Source: Scandinavium manionii (GTDB taxonomy: Bacteria; Pseudomonadota; Gammaproteobacteria; Enterobacterales; Enterobacteriaceae). Taken from it: 64,000 nt of DNA. The DNA lies in NCBI RefSeq assembly GCF_024764775.1, contig NZ_JALIGC010000029.1, forward strand, positions 1 through 64,000, written 5' to 3'. Made by a program: the position numbers and the translations under genes. Shown here in pieces: positions 43,356 through 52,029 of this stretch; position 1 is the first letter of the stretch, and every line of letters begins with the position of its first letter. The notes below the pieces were generated by a model that did not search any database, was not told the origin of the DNA, and saw only the letters and a list, made by a program, of their open reading frames with translations.

Positions 43356-44356
43356 GGTTTCACCGCCAGTTTTTGCCGGGCCAGCGCCGCATCGCGCAGG
43401 ATGAGGCGACCTTTGCGTTTGTTGCCGCGCTCGTTGAGCACCACCGCAATCACAATCACCGCACCGGAAATCGCCATCTGCCAGAACGGCGATACACCGA
43501 TAACCGGTAAGGCGTTGTTGATAACGCCGAGGAACAGCGCGCCAAACAGACAGCCGAGCACGCGCCCGGTGCCGCCCATGGTGCTGATCCCGCCGATCAC
43601 GCAGGCGGCGACAACCTGTAGCTCAAAGCCGTTGGCGACATCGACATAGGCCACGGCGAAGCGGGAGATCCATAAATAACCGCAGAACCCGGCGAGCGCG
43701 CCGGAAAGACAGAAGCTAACAAACTGCATTTTCCCGGCGTTGATTCCGGTGTAATACGCCGCCGTGGCGTTGCCGCCGGCAGTATAAAGCGAACGGCCGG
43801 TGCGGCTGTAACGCAGGAAATACCCAACGATGAGCAGCCCGGCGATGGCGCACCAGCTCAGTACTGGCAGCCCTAACAGCGAGGCACGCGGCAGGCCAAG
43901 AAAATCCGCGCTCATCTGATTCGAGTTCACCCAGCCGCCGTTGGACAGCAGAAAAATAATCCCGCGATAAATGCTCATGGTACCGAGCGTTACCACAATC
44001 GCCGGAATACCCAGTTTCCACACCAGTAGCCCGTTGATGATGCCCATCAGCAGGCCGAGCAGGGTGGCCAGCGCCAGCAGGGCAATCACCGGAATGTCCG
44101 GATGGTGGAAATTGAGCAGTGCCACAATCATGCCGGTGAGGGCCAGATTGGCGGCCATCGACAGGTCGATGCCTTTGGTCAGCAGCACCATCATCTGGCC
44201 GAGGGCGAGAATGATAAGGATGGCCGTATCGTTGAACATTTCCACCAGATTACCCGGGGCGATGAACGACGGCGTGCGGCTGCCGATGGCGGCGACTAAC
44301 AGCACAATCACCGCAGCCAGCAGGGCTTCGCGGTGTTTAAGCAGAGATTTCAACAT
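43352..44356 (-). CDS. sugar ABC transporter permease (RhaP-type)
   Basis: A second 334-residue permease of the same family (MLKSLLKHREALLAAVIVLL), with the motif TKGIDLSMAANLALTGMIVA and GGISTMGGTGRVLGCLFGALF. Sequence is clearly different from the first permease, so they act as a heterodimer. The start overlaps the ATPase stop by one base (TAATG). Confidence 0.87.
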   Translation of the reverse strand: MLKSLLKHREALLAAVIVLLVAAIGSRTPSFIAPGNLVEMFNDTAILIILALGQMMVLLTKGIDLSMAANLALTGMIVALLNFHHPDIPVIALLALATLLGLLMGIINGLLVWKLGIPAIVVTLGTMSIYRGIIFLLSNGGWVNSNQMSADFLGLPRASLLGLPVLSWCAIAGLLIVGYFLRYSRTGRSLYTAGGNATAAYYTGINAGKMQFVSFCLSGALAGFCGYLWISRFAVAYVDVANGFELQVVAACVIGGISTMGGTGRVLGCLFGALFLGVINNALPVIGVSPFWQMAISGAVIVIAVVLNERGNKRKGRLILRDAALARQKLAVKP

Positions 44357-45867
44357 TATGCCGCCTCCCTGTTTGCACCGCTGGCAGCGCTGACGATAAC
44401 TTCCGCCGTCGCGTCGCCCGCGCGGTATTCCGCGACCATCAGCCCTTCGTGCATCACGATGATGCGGTCCGCCATGCCCATCACTTCGGGCAGTTCGGAT
44501 GACACCATGATCACCGCCAGACCTTGCCCCACCAGCTCAGACATGAACTGATGTACCGCCGCTTTGGAGCCGATATCAATGCCTTTGGTCGGTTCGTCGA
44601 GGATGATCACCTCGGGATGAGTCGCAAGCCATTTACCGATCACCACCTTCTGCTGGTTACCGCCGGACAGCGTTTCAACGGCTTGCCGCCAGCTGGAGGC
44701 TTTGACCTGTAAACGCCTGGCGTAGTCGTCCGCGAGTTTCCATTCCCGTTCTTCGTGTAACACGCCATTCGGGTTAAGCTTCCGCAACTGCGGCAAGCTG
44801 ATGTTTTGCGCGATCGGCAGCGCAATGATCGCCCCCTGTTTTTGCCGTTCTTCCGGCACGCAAACAATCCCGGCCTGAATAGCATCGGCGGGCTGGCGGA
44901 AGTGTACGGTCTGGCCGTTCAGGACAATTTCGCCGGATGACGGCTGCGTCACACCGGACAGCGCCTGCATCAACTCGGTACGTCCGGCACCGACCAGGCC
45001 GTAAAAGCCGAGAATCTCGCCTTTGCGCAGGCTGAAATCGATATGTGCAAATTCAGTCGGATGGCATAAGTCTTTCACTTCCAGCACCGTATCACCGGGT
45101 TCGCAGGTGACTTTCGGGAAGGTCTGGGTAATGGCGCGCCCCACCATCATCGCCACCATTTTTTCTTCGGTAATACCGTGGATATCACCTGCGCCCACGA
45201 ATGCACCGTCGCGCAGAATGGTGTAGTGATCGGCCAGCTCGAAGATTTCGTCGAATTTGTGCGAGATAAACAGAATGGCTTTGCCGTCCTGTTTCAGGCG
45301 TTCAACGATTTGATAAAACTCCAGAATTTCATGCTGAGACAGGGCCGCAGTCGGTTCGTCGAGAATCACCACCTGGGCATCAAACGAGAGTGCGCGGGCG
45401 ATGGCGACCATATGGCGCTGGGCGATACTCAGGGTTTTCAGCGTGGCGCGTGGGTCAATCTGCACTTCAAGCCTCGACAGCAGCGCCTGGGCACGGCGAT
45501 GCATTTCCGGCCAGTCGAGTTTCTTCAGAAAGCCCTTACAGACGTACTGCCCGGCAAAAATGTTTTCGGTGACCGACAGTTCATCAAATAGCACGGTTTC
45601 CTGATGGATCGCGGTGATCCCCACTTTGTGGGCAGAATCTGGCGTGGGCAGCTGGATGGGGATCGCTTTATACAAAATATCGCCCTCGTCGGGCTGATAA
45701 ATACCGGTCATCACTTTGACCAGCGTGGACTTTCCGGCACCGTTTTCGCCAATCAGCGCGGTGACTTTTCCGGGCCACAGGTTAAGTTGCACATTCTCCA
45801 GGGCGCGCACGCCGGGGAAGAATTTGCTGATGCCTGTGAGCTGGAGCAAGGGGGTGGATTCGGCCAT
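44356..45867 (-). CDS. sugar ABC transporter ATPase with two nucleotide-binding domains
   Basis: A 503-residue protein with two tandem ATPase domains, as is usual for monosaccharide ABC importers. The first has GENGAGKST, the signature-like LSIAQRHMVAIARAL and VILDEPTAAL; the second has a degenerate Walker A region (GLVGAGRTEL) and LSGGNQQKVVIGKWL with VIILDEPTKGIDIG. Two start ATGs are adjacent (45870 and 45867); I use the second because GGAGA is better spaced. A BIME separates it from the binding-protein gene upstream. Confidence 0.9.
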   Translation of the reverse strand: MAESTPLLQLTGISKFFPGVRALENVQLNLWPGKVTALIGENGAGKSTLVKVMTGIYQPDEGDILYKAIPIQLPTPDSAHKVGITAIHQETVLFDELSVTENIFAGQYVCKGFLKKLDWPEMHRRAQALLSRLEVQIDPRATLKTLSIAQRHMVAIARALSFDAQVVILDEPTAALSQHEILEFYQIVERLKQDGKAILFISHKFDEIFELADHYTILRDGAFVGAGDIHGITEEKMVAMMVGRAITQTFPKVTCEPGDTVLEVKDLCHPTEFAHIDFSLRKGEILGFYGLVGAGRTELMQALSGVTQPSSGEIVLNGQTVHFRQPADAIQAGIVCVPEERQKQGAIIALPIAQNISLPQLRKLNPNGVLHEEREWKLADDYARRLQVKASSWRQAVETLSGGNQQKVVIGKWLATHPEVIILDEPTKGIDIGSKAAVHQFMSELVGQGLAVIMVSSELPEVMGMADRIIVMHEGLMVAEYRAGDATAEVIVSAASGANREAA

Positions 45868-45892
45868 CATGGTTCTCCGTCAAAGGGGTCTT

Positions 45893-45958
45893 GTAGGGCG
45901 GGTAAGCGGCAACGCCACCCGCCGTGTTGCCGGATGGCGCTACGCTTATCCGGCCTAC
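45893..45958. repeat. BIME (two REP elements)
   Basis: Two inverted REP-type units, GTAGGGCGGGTAAGCGGC and TACGCTTATCCGGCCTAC, lie between the binding-protein gene and the ATPase gene. Such elements after a binding-protein gene protect the upstream mRNA from 3' exonucleases, letting it be made in excess (as at malE-malF in E. coli). Confidence 0.85.
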
Positions 45959-45966
45959 AAAACGCA

Positions 45967-46953
45967 TCAGAAAATTTTGGAGAACTTATCAATGTTGCTG
46001 GCATCGTAAACGAACGGTTTGGCCATCGCGCCGTTACCGTCGGCATCCAGCGTTACGTTGCCGAGTTTACCCATGCTGGCTTCGGTTTTGGTGGCCGTGC
46101 CTTTCACCAGATCGTCCGCTAAATAGGTTGCGGCATAACCCAGATCGATAGGGTTCCAGATAGCAAAGCTTTTGCTGGCGCCGGATTTGATTGCCCCAGC
46201 CATTTCAGACGGCAGGCCCAGGCCAGTGACGTACACTTTACCGATTTTGCCCTGATCTTTTACTGCCTGCGCCGCGGCCACAATGCCAACGGATGACGGC
46301 GACACGATAACTTTCAGGTCAGGATACGTTTTCAGCAAACCGACCGCTTCGCGGTAGCTTTTATCGGAAAGGTCATCGCCGTAGGCCACCGTCACCAGAT
46401 TGATCGACGGATACTGCGGCAGCACTTTTTTCATCTCCGCAATCCAGATGTTCTGATTGGTGGAGGTGGGAGTGGCGCTCAGAATGGCAACATCGCCTTT
46501 GTCCACTTTCAGCGCCTTCAGCGCATCGGCGGCCAGTTTGACGTTGGTTTCACCGATCAACGCGTTATTGGAAGGATTCAGGTGGATCTGACGGCCAGCC
46601 TGCGCCACGCCGGAATCCCACGAGACCACTTTAATCCCACGCTGCATCGCCTTTTTCAGTACCGGCACCAATGCGTCCGGATCGTTGGCTGAAATGGCGA
46701 TCGCATCGACGCCCTGGGCGATCAACCCGTTCAGTACTTCGATCTGTGCTTCTGCGGTGGTGGTGGTGGGCCCGGTATAAATGACTTTGACGTCACCTAA
46801 CTCTTTTGCCGCTTCCTGCGCGCCAACGTTGGCTGCTTCAAAAAATCCATTTCCCAGCGATTTTGCCACGAGGGCGATTTTGACTTCAGCTAAAGCAGAA
46901 CCGGAAAACGCCAGTGCGGCAACGGTGAGGATCAAGCTTAGTTTTATTTTCAT
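45967..46953 (-). CDS. periplasmic sugar-binding protein (rhamnose type)
   Basis: A 328-residue periplasmic binding protein of the ribose/autoinducer-2 class with a signal peptide (MKIKLSLILTVAALAFSGSA, cut after ALA). The two-lobed fold is suggested by the repeat of strand-loop signals such as GVDAIAISANDPDALV and VTGLGLPSEMAGAI. Given its place in the rha operon it probably binds L-rhamnose; direct evidence is lacking. It is separated from rhaD by 213 bp that hold an ERIC repeat. Confidence 0.88.
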   Translation of the reverse strand: MKIKLSLILTVAALAFSGSALAEVKIALVAKSLGNGFFEAANVGAQEAAKELGDVKVIYTGPTTTTAEAQIEVLNGLIAQGVDAIAISANDPDALVPVLKKAMQRGIKVVSWDSGVAQAGRQIHLNPSNNALIGETNVKLAADALKALKVDKGDVAILSATPTSTNQNIWIAEMKKVLPQYPSINLVTVAYGDDLSDKSYREAVGLLKTYPDLKVIVSPSSVGIVAAAQAVKDQGKIGKVYVTGLGLPSEMAGAIKSGASKSFAIWNPIDLGYAATYLADDLVKGTATKTEASMGKLGNVTLDADGNGAMAKPFVYDASNIDKFSKIF

Positions 46954-46975
46954 TGCTTTTACTCCACTTAGAGTT

Positions 46976-47098
46976 ATTCCCGTCGTCTTTCACGTTGCAG
47001 ATGCGTTGGCTTCTTACTCACCCCAGTCACTTACTTGAGTAAGTTCCTGGGGACTCGCGGCAAAGCCGCCTTTCTGCACCGCGAAATCCATAGGGAAT
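46976..47098. repeat. ERIC repeat
   Basis: A 123-bp imperfect palindrome bounded by ATTCCC and GGGAAT. It holds the ERIC core CTCACCCCAGTCACTTACTT and AGTAAGTTCCTGGGGACTCG, matching the classical ERIC primer sites with few changes. It lies inside the rhamnose operon, between rhaD and the binding-protein gene, and would be transcribed. Confidence 0.92.
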
Positions 47099-47166
47099 GG
47101 TTAGATTGCAGGTGTGTGTTCGCCCCGTCTCAATGAGCGGGGCGCGATGTTATTATCGGTAAACTG

Positions 47167-47997
47167 TTATGCGTAAAGCGCTAATGCTGATGCCATTGGG
47201 GTCACGCCAAAGCGTTTGCCAAGAGCAATCAGTTCTTCCCGGGTGATGGTCTGTTTCATACCGCCCATCGAATAGACCTTCACCAGAACTTCTGCCGATT
47301 TCTCGGCGGTATCAATTAAGCCAAACGTTTCATCGAGCGTTGGGCCGCTGCCGAATACGCCGTGGAACGGCCACAGCACCAGCGAATGTTGCTGCATTTC
47401 GGTGGCGGTTGCCTGGCCGATTTCATCGGTGCCCGGCACCATCCACGGCAGAATGCCGACGCCGTCAGGGAATACCACCAGACACTCAGTACTGCCTTCC
47501 CACAGTTTGCGGGTGATGAGGTCGGTGTCGTTTTCCAGCACATAGGTCAAGGCAATCAGGTTGGTGGCATGACAGTGCATGATCACGCGGTCTTTGCCAT
47601 TGGTCGCCTTGATGCGTTCGCAATGGGAAAGGAAGTGCGCTGGCAGCTCAGAGGTTGGCACCGCTTCGTGGGTCAGCCCCCAAAGAATGTGGTAGCCCGC
47701 GCCGTCGCTGTCCACTTTCACTACCCCTAAATTGGCGGTCGGGTCGAGCTGCACGTTGCGGAAGAATTTGCCGGAACCGGTGACGATAAACGGCGTATTC
47801 GCCAGCGCGGGCATCGGCTGGCTCAGAGCGATATAGCGCGGCTTCGCATGGAAATCTGCTTCGAACGGTGCGATATCGGCGTCGTCGAGGCGCAGGGTCA
47901 GGTTGCCGCCGTTGCGTTCGTCCCAGCCTTTCAGCCAGGCATCGGTGGTGGCTTTGATCATGCCCTGGACGAACCAGGAATCGGTAATGGTCTGCAT
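47167..47997 (-). CDS. rhaD: rhamnulose-1-phosphate aldolase
   Basis: Class II zinc aldolase that splits L-rhamnulose 1-phosphate into dihydroxyacetone phosphate and L-lactaldehyde. The 276-residue protein has the zinc ligands in VIMHCHATN and the later GVFGSGPTLDE segment, with the Glu-containing GGNLTLRL. The ATG at 47997 (MQTITDSWFVQGM) matches E. coli; a 31-residue extension is unlikely. It follows rhaA by 98 bp, filled by a BIME. A CGCCCCG/CGGGGCG hairpin (47121-47144) lies 22 bp beyond its stop, with no T run. Confidence 0.96.
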   Translation of the reverse strand: MQTITDSWFVQGMIKATTDAWLKGWDERNGGNLTLRLDDADIAPFEADFHAKPRYIALSQPMPALANTPFIVTGSGKFFRNVQLDPTANLGVVKVDSDGAGYHILWGLTHEAVPTSELPAHFLSHCERIKATNGKDRVIMHCHATNLIALTYVLENDTDLITRKLWEGSTECLVVFPDGVGILPWMVPGTDEIGQATATEMQQHSLVLWPFHGVFGSGPTLDETFGLIDTAEKSAEVLVKVYSMGGMKQTITREELIALGKRFGVTPMASALALYA

Positions 47998-48020
47998 AGT
48001 CTTGTGGTTCCTTTGAAAAT

Positions 48021-48090
48021 GCCGGGTGGCGCGTGGCTTACCCGGCCTACTCTTACCAGTAGGCCCGGCACGCAAAGTGCCGCCGGGCAT
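48021..48090. repeat. BIME between rhaA and rhaD
   Basis: Two REP-like palindromes, GCCGGGTGGCGCGTGGCTTA (to CCCGGCCTAC) and GTAGGCCCGGCACGCAAAGT (to GCCGCCGGGC), in opposite orientation, fill most of the 98-bp gap. Confidence 0.85.
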
Positions 48091-48095
48091 GTCTT

Positions 48096-49355
48096 TTATT
48101 TACGCTTCGCTAAAACGTCTTTCTCATAGGCGCGCACGTTGTCGAGCCACTGGCTGCCTGCTGGCGCATCGTGACGCTGACAGTACATTTCCCATACCGC
48201 CTGCCACGGCAGGCATTTCTGCTCTTCGAGCAGCGCCAGACGCGCGGTGTAATCGCCGTCGAGTTCCAGTTGACGCAGTTCCGCAGTCGGCTCCAGCAGA
48301 GCGCGCAGCAGGGCTTTTTTCATGTTGCGCGTGCCAATCACCCACGCGGCGATGCGGTTAATCGAGGCGTCGAAGAAATCGAGGCCAATGTGTACGCGGT
48401 CGAACAGGTCATGGCGGATGATTTCGCTGGCGATAGCCTGAGTTTCGTCGTCCAGCAGCACCACGTGGTCGCTGTCCCAGCGTACCGGGCGGCTCACGTG
48501 CAGCAGCAGGCGCGGCACAAACAGCATCGCGGCGGAGATTTTGTCGGAAATCACTTCGGTCGGATGGAAGTGGCCCGCGTCCAGGCACAGCGCGGTCTGG
48601 CGGCTGGTGGCGTAACCCATGTAAAACTCGTTGGAGCCGACGGTGTAGCTTTCAGCTCCAATGCCGAACAGTTTGCTTTCCACTGCATCGATGTGATGCG
48701 CCGGGCTCAGTTTTTCGCTGATAATTTCATCCAGCGCGTTCATTAGACGCTGGCGCGGCGCGAAGCGGTCGACGGTCAGGTCTTTCATGCCGTCCGGTAT
48801 CCAGATGTTCATCACCGACGGGGTACCCAACTGCTCGCCGAAATACGCGGATACGCGGCGGCTGGCTTTGCAGTGATCAATCCAGAACTGGCGAATTTCA
48901 TCGTTGGCGTGGGCCAGGGTAAAGCCGTCGGCGCTCATTGGGTGCGAGAAGCAGGACGGGTTGAAATCCAGACCCAACTTGTTGGTTTTTGCCCACTGCA
49001 CCCAGTTTTTGAAATGCTCGGGTTTGATTTCGTTACGGCCAACCGGCTGGTCTGATTCCAGATAAATGGCGTGCAGGTTAAGGCGTTTTGGGCCCGGGAT
49101 CAGGCTCAGGGCTTGCTCCAGATCGGCTCGCAGTTCAGTGGCGTTGCGCGCTTTGCCCGGATAGTTACCGGTCGCCTGGATGCCGCCGGTCAGCGCGCCG
49201 CCTGGGTTTTCAAACCCGGCCACGTCATCGCCCTGCCAGCAATGCATTGAGACAGGCAGACGGTCGAGCTGACGCAGCGCCTCCTCGACGTCGACACCCA
49301 CGGTGGCATAACGCTGTTTAGCCAGTTCCCAGGCTTGTTCAAGTTGAGTGGTCAT
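48096..49355 (-). CDS. rhaA: L-rhamnose isomerase
   Basis: Metal-dependent conversion of L-rhamnose to L-rhamnulose. The 419-residue length is that of E. coli RhaA. Family segments include PVSMHCWQGDDV, DFNPSCFSHP, GMKDLTVDR and LCLDAGHFHPTE, the last holding metal ligands. The ATG at 49355 (MTTQLEQAWELA) has GGAG 7 bases upstream and overlaps the rhaB stop by 4 bp; an in-frame TTG two codons earlier is not needed. Confidence 0.97.
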   Translation of the reverse strand: MTTQLEQAWELAKQRYATVGVDVEEALRQLDRLPVSMHCWQGDDVAGFENPGGALTGGIQATGNYPGKARNATELRADLEQALSLIPGPKRLNLHAIYLESDQPVGRNEIKPEHFKNWVQWAKTNKLGLDFNPSCFSHPMSADGFTLAHANDEIRQFWIDHCKASRRVSAYFGEQLGTPSVMNIWIPDGMKDLTVDRFAPRQRLMNALDEIISEKLSPAHHIDAVESKLFGIGAESYTVGSNEFYMGYATSRQTALCLDAGHFHPTEVISDKISAAMLFVPRLLLHVSRPVRWDSDHVVLLDDETQAIASEIIRHDLFDRVHIGLDFFDASINRIAAWVIGTRNMKKALLRALLEPTAELRQLELDGDYTARLALLEEQKCLPWQAVWEMYCQRHDAPAGSQWLDNVRAYEKDVLAKRK

Positions 49356-50818
49356 GCGCAAAGCTCCTTAGTCTGTTGTGGCTGAAACTGCGCGACGTAG
49401 CGGGCAATTTCACTGTTCGGATCCGGATTAAAGGTGGTGAGAGCGTGGTTGCCGCGCACCACCTTACGAAAATCATCGACGTCCTTGAGTTCATCAAGCG
49501 TCATCAGCTGCACGCCGATATTGCCCAGCGTGGAAGCTTCAATCGGCCCGGCGATAACCGTAATGCCGCAGGCATCGGCGCAGAGCTGATTGAGCAGTTC
49601 GTTCTGGCAGCCGCCGCCCACGATGTGCAGCTGTGAAAAGCGGTGACCGTGAAGATCAGCGAGCTGGTGCAGCACACGGGCATACAGCAGCGCCAGACTG
49701 TCGAAAATGCAGCGCGCCAGTTCGGCAACGCTTTCCGGCACCGGCTGCTGGCTTTCGCGGCAGGCGGCCTGAATTTCGGCGCTCATGTTGTCGGGATTAA
49801 TGAAGCGGTCATCGTTCGGATTGATAACGAACTGACAGGCGGGCAGCATCTGTGTGTGAGCGATAAGCCTTGAGATATCACTGACGTTTTGCTCTTTCAG
49901 AACGCGTTGCAGCAACCACAGGCCCATGATGTTTTTCAGCACCCGGTAGCGGCCTTCCGCGCCGCCTTCGTTGGTGATGTTGTTCGCCAGCGCGCTATCG
50001 CTAGTACATGGCGTTTTGCTTTCATAGCCCATCAGCGACCAGGTGCCGGAAGAGAGATAGGCCGTATGCTTGCCTGTCAGCGGCGAAGCAATCACTGCAC
50101 TGGCGGTGTCGTGGCTGGCGACGGCGACCACCGGGATCTGATTGCCCAACGGGCAAATCCAGTGTCCTACCACGTTGCCTGGATGCGTTGGCGTGCCAAA
50201 CCAGCTGCGCGGGGCGTGCGCCCAGTTGAGCAGGTCTTCGTCCCAGTTATCGGTGTTGATATTCACCATCTGGGTGGTGGTGGCGTTGGTGTATTCCCAG
50301 TTCATTTTGCCGGTCAGGCGATAGGCGAAATAGTCGGGGATCAACAGCGCATGGGCGACGCTGGCCGCCGCTTCCGGCTGTTGTTCAGCGAAGGCGCGGA
50401 ACTGGTAAAGGGTGTTAAACGGCAGGAACTGAATGCCGCTGCGGCGGTAAATATCGGCGCGTCCGAGCTCTTTTTCCGCGAGTTGCATCACGCCCTGCGT
50501 GCGGCTGTCGCGGTAGGAAATCGGCAGACCGACGCGGTTGCCGTCTTTATCCAGCAGCACATAGTCCACGCCCCAGGTATCAATGCCGATGCTGTCGATA
50601 AGAATGCCGTCGTCGCAAACTTTCTTCAGCCCGCAGCGAATTTCAGCTTCCAGGCTGTCGATATCCCAACAGTCGGTGCTGTCCACTTTTTGGAGCGTAT
50701 TCATAAAACGGTGGATTTCACGCAGTGTCAGAGTCTTTTCTTTGCGGTCGTAACAGGCAAGCATTACGCGTCCGCTGGAAGCGCCTAAATCAACCGCCAC
50801 ACAATGGCGAAAACTCAT
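49352..50818 (-). CDS. rhaB: rhamnulokinase
   Basis: ATP-dependent phosphorylation of L-rhamnulose at O1. The 488-residue FGGY-type kinase begins MSFRHCVAVDLGASSGR with the phosphate-binding motif DLGASSGRVM; IDTWGVDYVLLD and the C-terminal HIVGGGCQNELLNQLCAD are further family motifs. The ATG at 50818 matches the E. coli start; a longer frame of 34 residues would run into the promoter. It is the first gene of the rhamnose operon. Confidence 0.97.
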   Translation of the reverse strand: MSFRHCVAVDLGASSGRVMLACYDRKEKTLTLREIHRFMNTLQKVDSTDCWDIDSLEAEIRCGLKKVCDDGILIDSIGIDTWGVDYVLLDKDGNRVGLPISYRDSRTQGVMQLAEKELGRADIYRRSGIQFLPFNTLYQFRAFAEQQPEAAASVAHALLIPDYFAYRLTGKMNWEYTNATTTQMVNINTDNWDEDLLNWAHAPRSWFGTPTHPGNVVGHWICPLGNQIPVVAVASHDTASAVIASPLTGKHTAYLSSGTWSLMGYESKTPCTSDSALANNITNEGGAEGRYRVLKNIMGLWLLQRVLKEQNVSDISRLIAHTQMLPACQFVINPNDDRFINPDNMSAEIQAACRESQQPVPESVAELARCIFDSLALLYARVLHQLADLHGHRFSQLHIVGGGCQNELLNQLCADACGITVIAGPIEASTLGNIGVQLMTLDELKDVDDFRKVVRGNHALTTFNPDPNSEIARYVAQFQPQQTKELCA

Positions 50819-50848
50819 GGGGAGATCCTTCTGATAGTCATTACAGAC

Positions 50849-50943
50849 AGTCTGAAGGAGCGTCGTCATATCGACCTTCTCACCACTGACAGCCCTAAAT
50901 GGTGGCTGGCAAGAAAGCAAAGATGAACGTGAGGGGCTTCACA
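50849..50943 (-). promoter_or_regulatory. rhaB promoter: -10, -35, RhaS operator and CRP site
   Basis: On the minus strand: -10 CAGACT (50849-50854), 17-bp spacer, -35 AGGTCG (50872-50877). Upstream lie two 17-bp RhaS half-sites, TGTCAGTGGTGAGAAGG (50875-50891) and ATCTTTGCTTTCTTGCC (50908-50924), 16 bp apart. The -35 overlaps the nearer one. A CRP site, TGTGAAGCCCCTCACG (50928-50943), begins 3 bp beyond. This is the E. coli rhaBAD layout, with base-for-base similarity in many positions. Confidence 0.92.
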
Positions 50944-51119
50944 ATTTCCAGTAATAAGTCCGTTTCATGCGGGTGTGACGCTGAACGCATTTCCTGCTTT
51001 TTCCTGTCGTTTCTTGAAAAACAGACAGGGTTTGCGTGCTTTAGTGTCAAAAATTCAAGGTGAGAATGGCGGGGGCTGCTTATTATCCTGATAACTTTTC
51101 TCATTTCGTGGAGGCCATG

Positions 51120-51956
51120 ATGACCGTACTGCACAGCGTGGATTTTTTTCCGTCAGGACATGCACCTGTTGCCATTGAGCCACGGCTTCCACAAGCAGAG
51201 TTTCCGGAGCACCACCATGATTTTCATGAAATTGTGATTGTGGAGCATGGCACCGGTATCCATGTGTTCAACGGCCAGCCATACACCATTACCGGCGGGA
51301 CGGTGTGCTTCGTTCGTGATCATGACCGTCATTTGTACGAGCACACCGACAATTTATGCCTGACCAATGTGCTGTACCGGTCTCCGGACGCGTTCCGGTT
51401 TCTGTCCGGCCTGCAACAGCTGCTGCCGCAGGAGCAGAATGGCGTATACCCGTCGCACTGGCGGGTGAATCAGGCGGTGTTGCAACAAGTCCGGCAGGTT
51501 GTGCAGCAAATGGAAGCGCTCGATAGTGGGGACGACATGCACGCCATCGCCAACCGCGAAATTTTGTTTATGCAGCTGTTGGTGCATTTGCGCAAAGGCA
51601 GCCTTGCGGCAGAGGCGACCAATAACGATGCTCGCCTGAGTTTGCTGATGGCGTGGCTGGAAGACCATTTCGCCGACGATGTGTGCTGGGAAGAGGTTGC
51701 TGACCGCTTTTCGCTGTCGCTGCGTACCCTGCATCGCCAGCTCAAACAGCACACCAGCATGACGCCGCAGCGCTACCTCAATCGCATTCGTCTCACCAAA
51801 GCGCGTCACCTGCTTCGCCATAGTGACGAAAGCGTTACAGACATCGCATTTCGCTGTGGTTTTGGCGACAGTAACCACTTTTCGACGCTTTTTCGTCGCG
51901 AGTTCCAATGGTCTCCGCGTGACATTCGTCAGGGGCGCGACACGGTACTTCAGTAA
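51120..51956 (+). CDS. rhaS: L-rhamnose operon activator RhaS
   Basis: AraC-family activator of rhaB and rhaT in response to L-rhamnose. The 278-residue protein has an N-terminal cupin ligand domain (HHHDFHEIVIVEHGTGIHVF near residue 32) and two helix-turn-helix motifs at the C terminus: DRFSLSLRTLHRQLKQ and VTDIAFRCGFGDSNHFSTLF. GGAGG lies 5 bases before the ATG at 51120; an adjacent ATG at 51117 and a longer frame to 51060 are less likely. It is divergent from rhaB; rhaR follows 73 bp later. The RhaR site at this promoter should lie near 50970-51020, but I cannot pick it out reliably. Confidence 0.95.
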   Translation: MTVLHSVDFFPSGHAPVAIEPRLPQAEFPEHHHDFHEIVIVEHGTGIHVFNGQPYTITGGTVCFVRDHDRHLYEHTDNLCLTNVLYRSPDAFRFLSGLQQLLPQEQNGVYPSHWRVNQAVLQQVRQVVQQMEALDSGDDMHAIANREILFMQLLVHLRKGSLAAEATNNDARLSLLMAWLEDHFADDVCWEEVADRFSLSLRTLHRQLKQHTSMTPQRYLNRIRLTKARHLLRHSDESVTDIAFRCGFGDSNHFSTLFRREFQWSPRDIRQGRDTVLQ

Positions 51957-52029
51957 CGCGAGACCAGTCACCGTTTTTTGCTGTAAAAACAGCTAATAAT
52001 ATCCGGTTATCCGCTGTTTGAGGTTCGCT

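Noticed and set aside
47121..47144. Hairpin CGCCCCG / CGGGGCG after rhaD as a terminator
   Set aside because: On the minus strand it is followed by AACACACACC, with no T run. I do not take it as the end of the rhamnose operon, though partial termination cannot be excluded.
50970..51020. RhaR operator at the rhaSR promoter
   Set aside because: Expected here from E. coli, but I could not find two convincing half-sites with the right spacing, so no feature is given.
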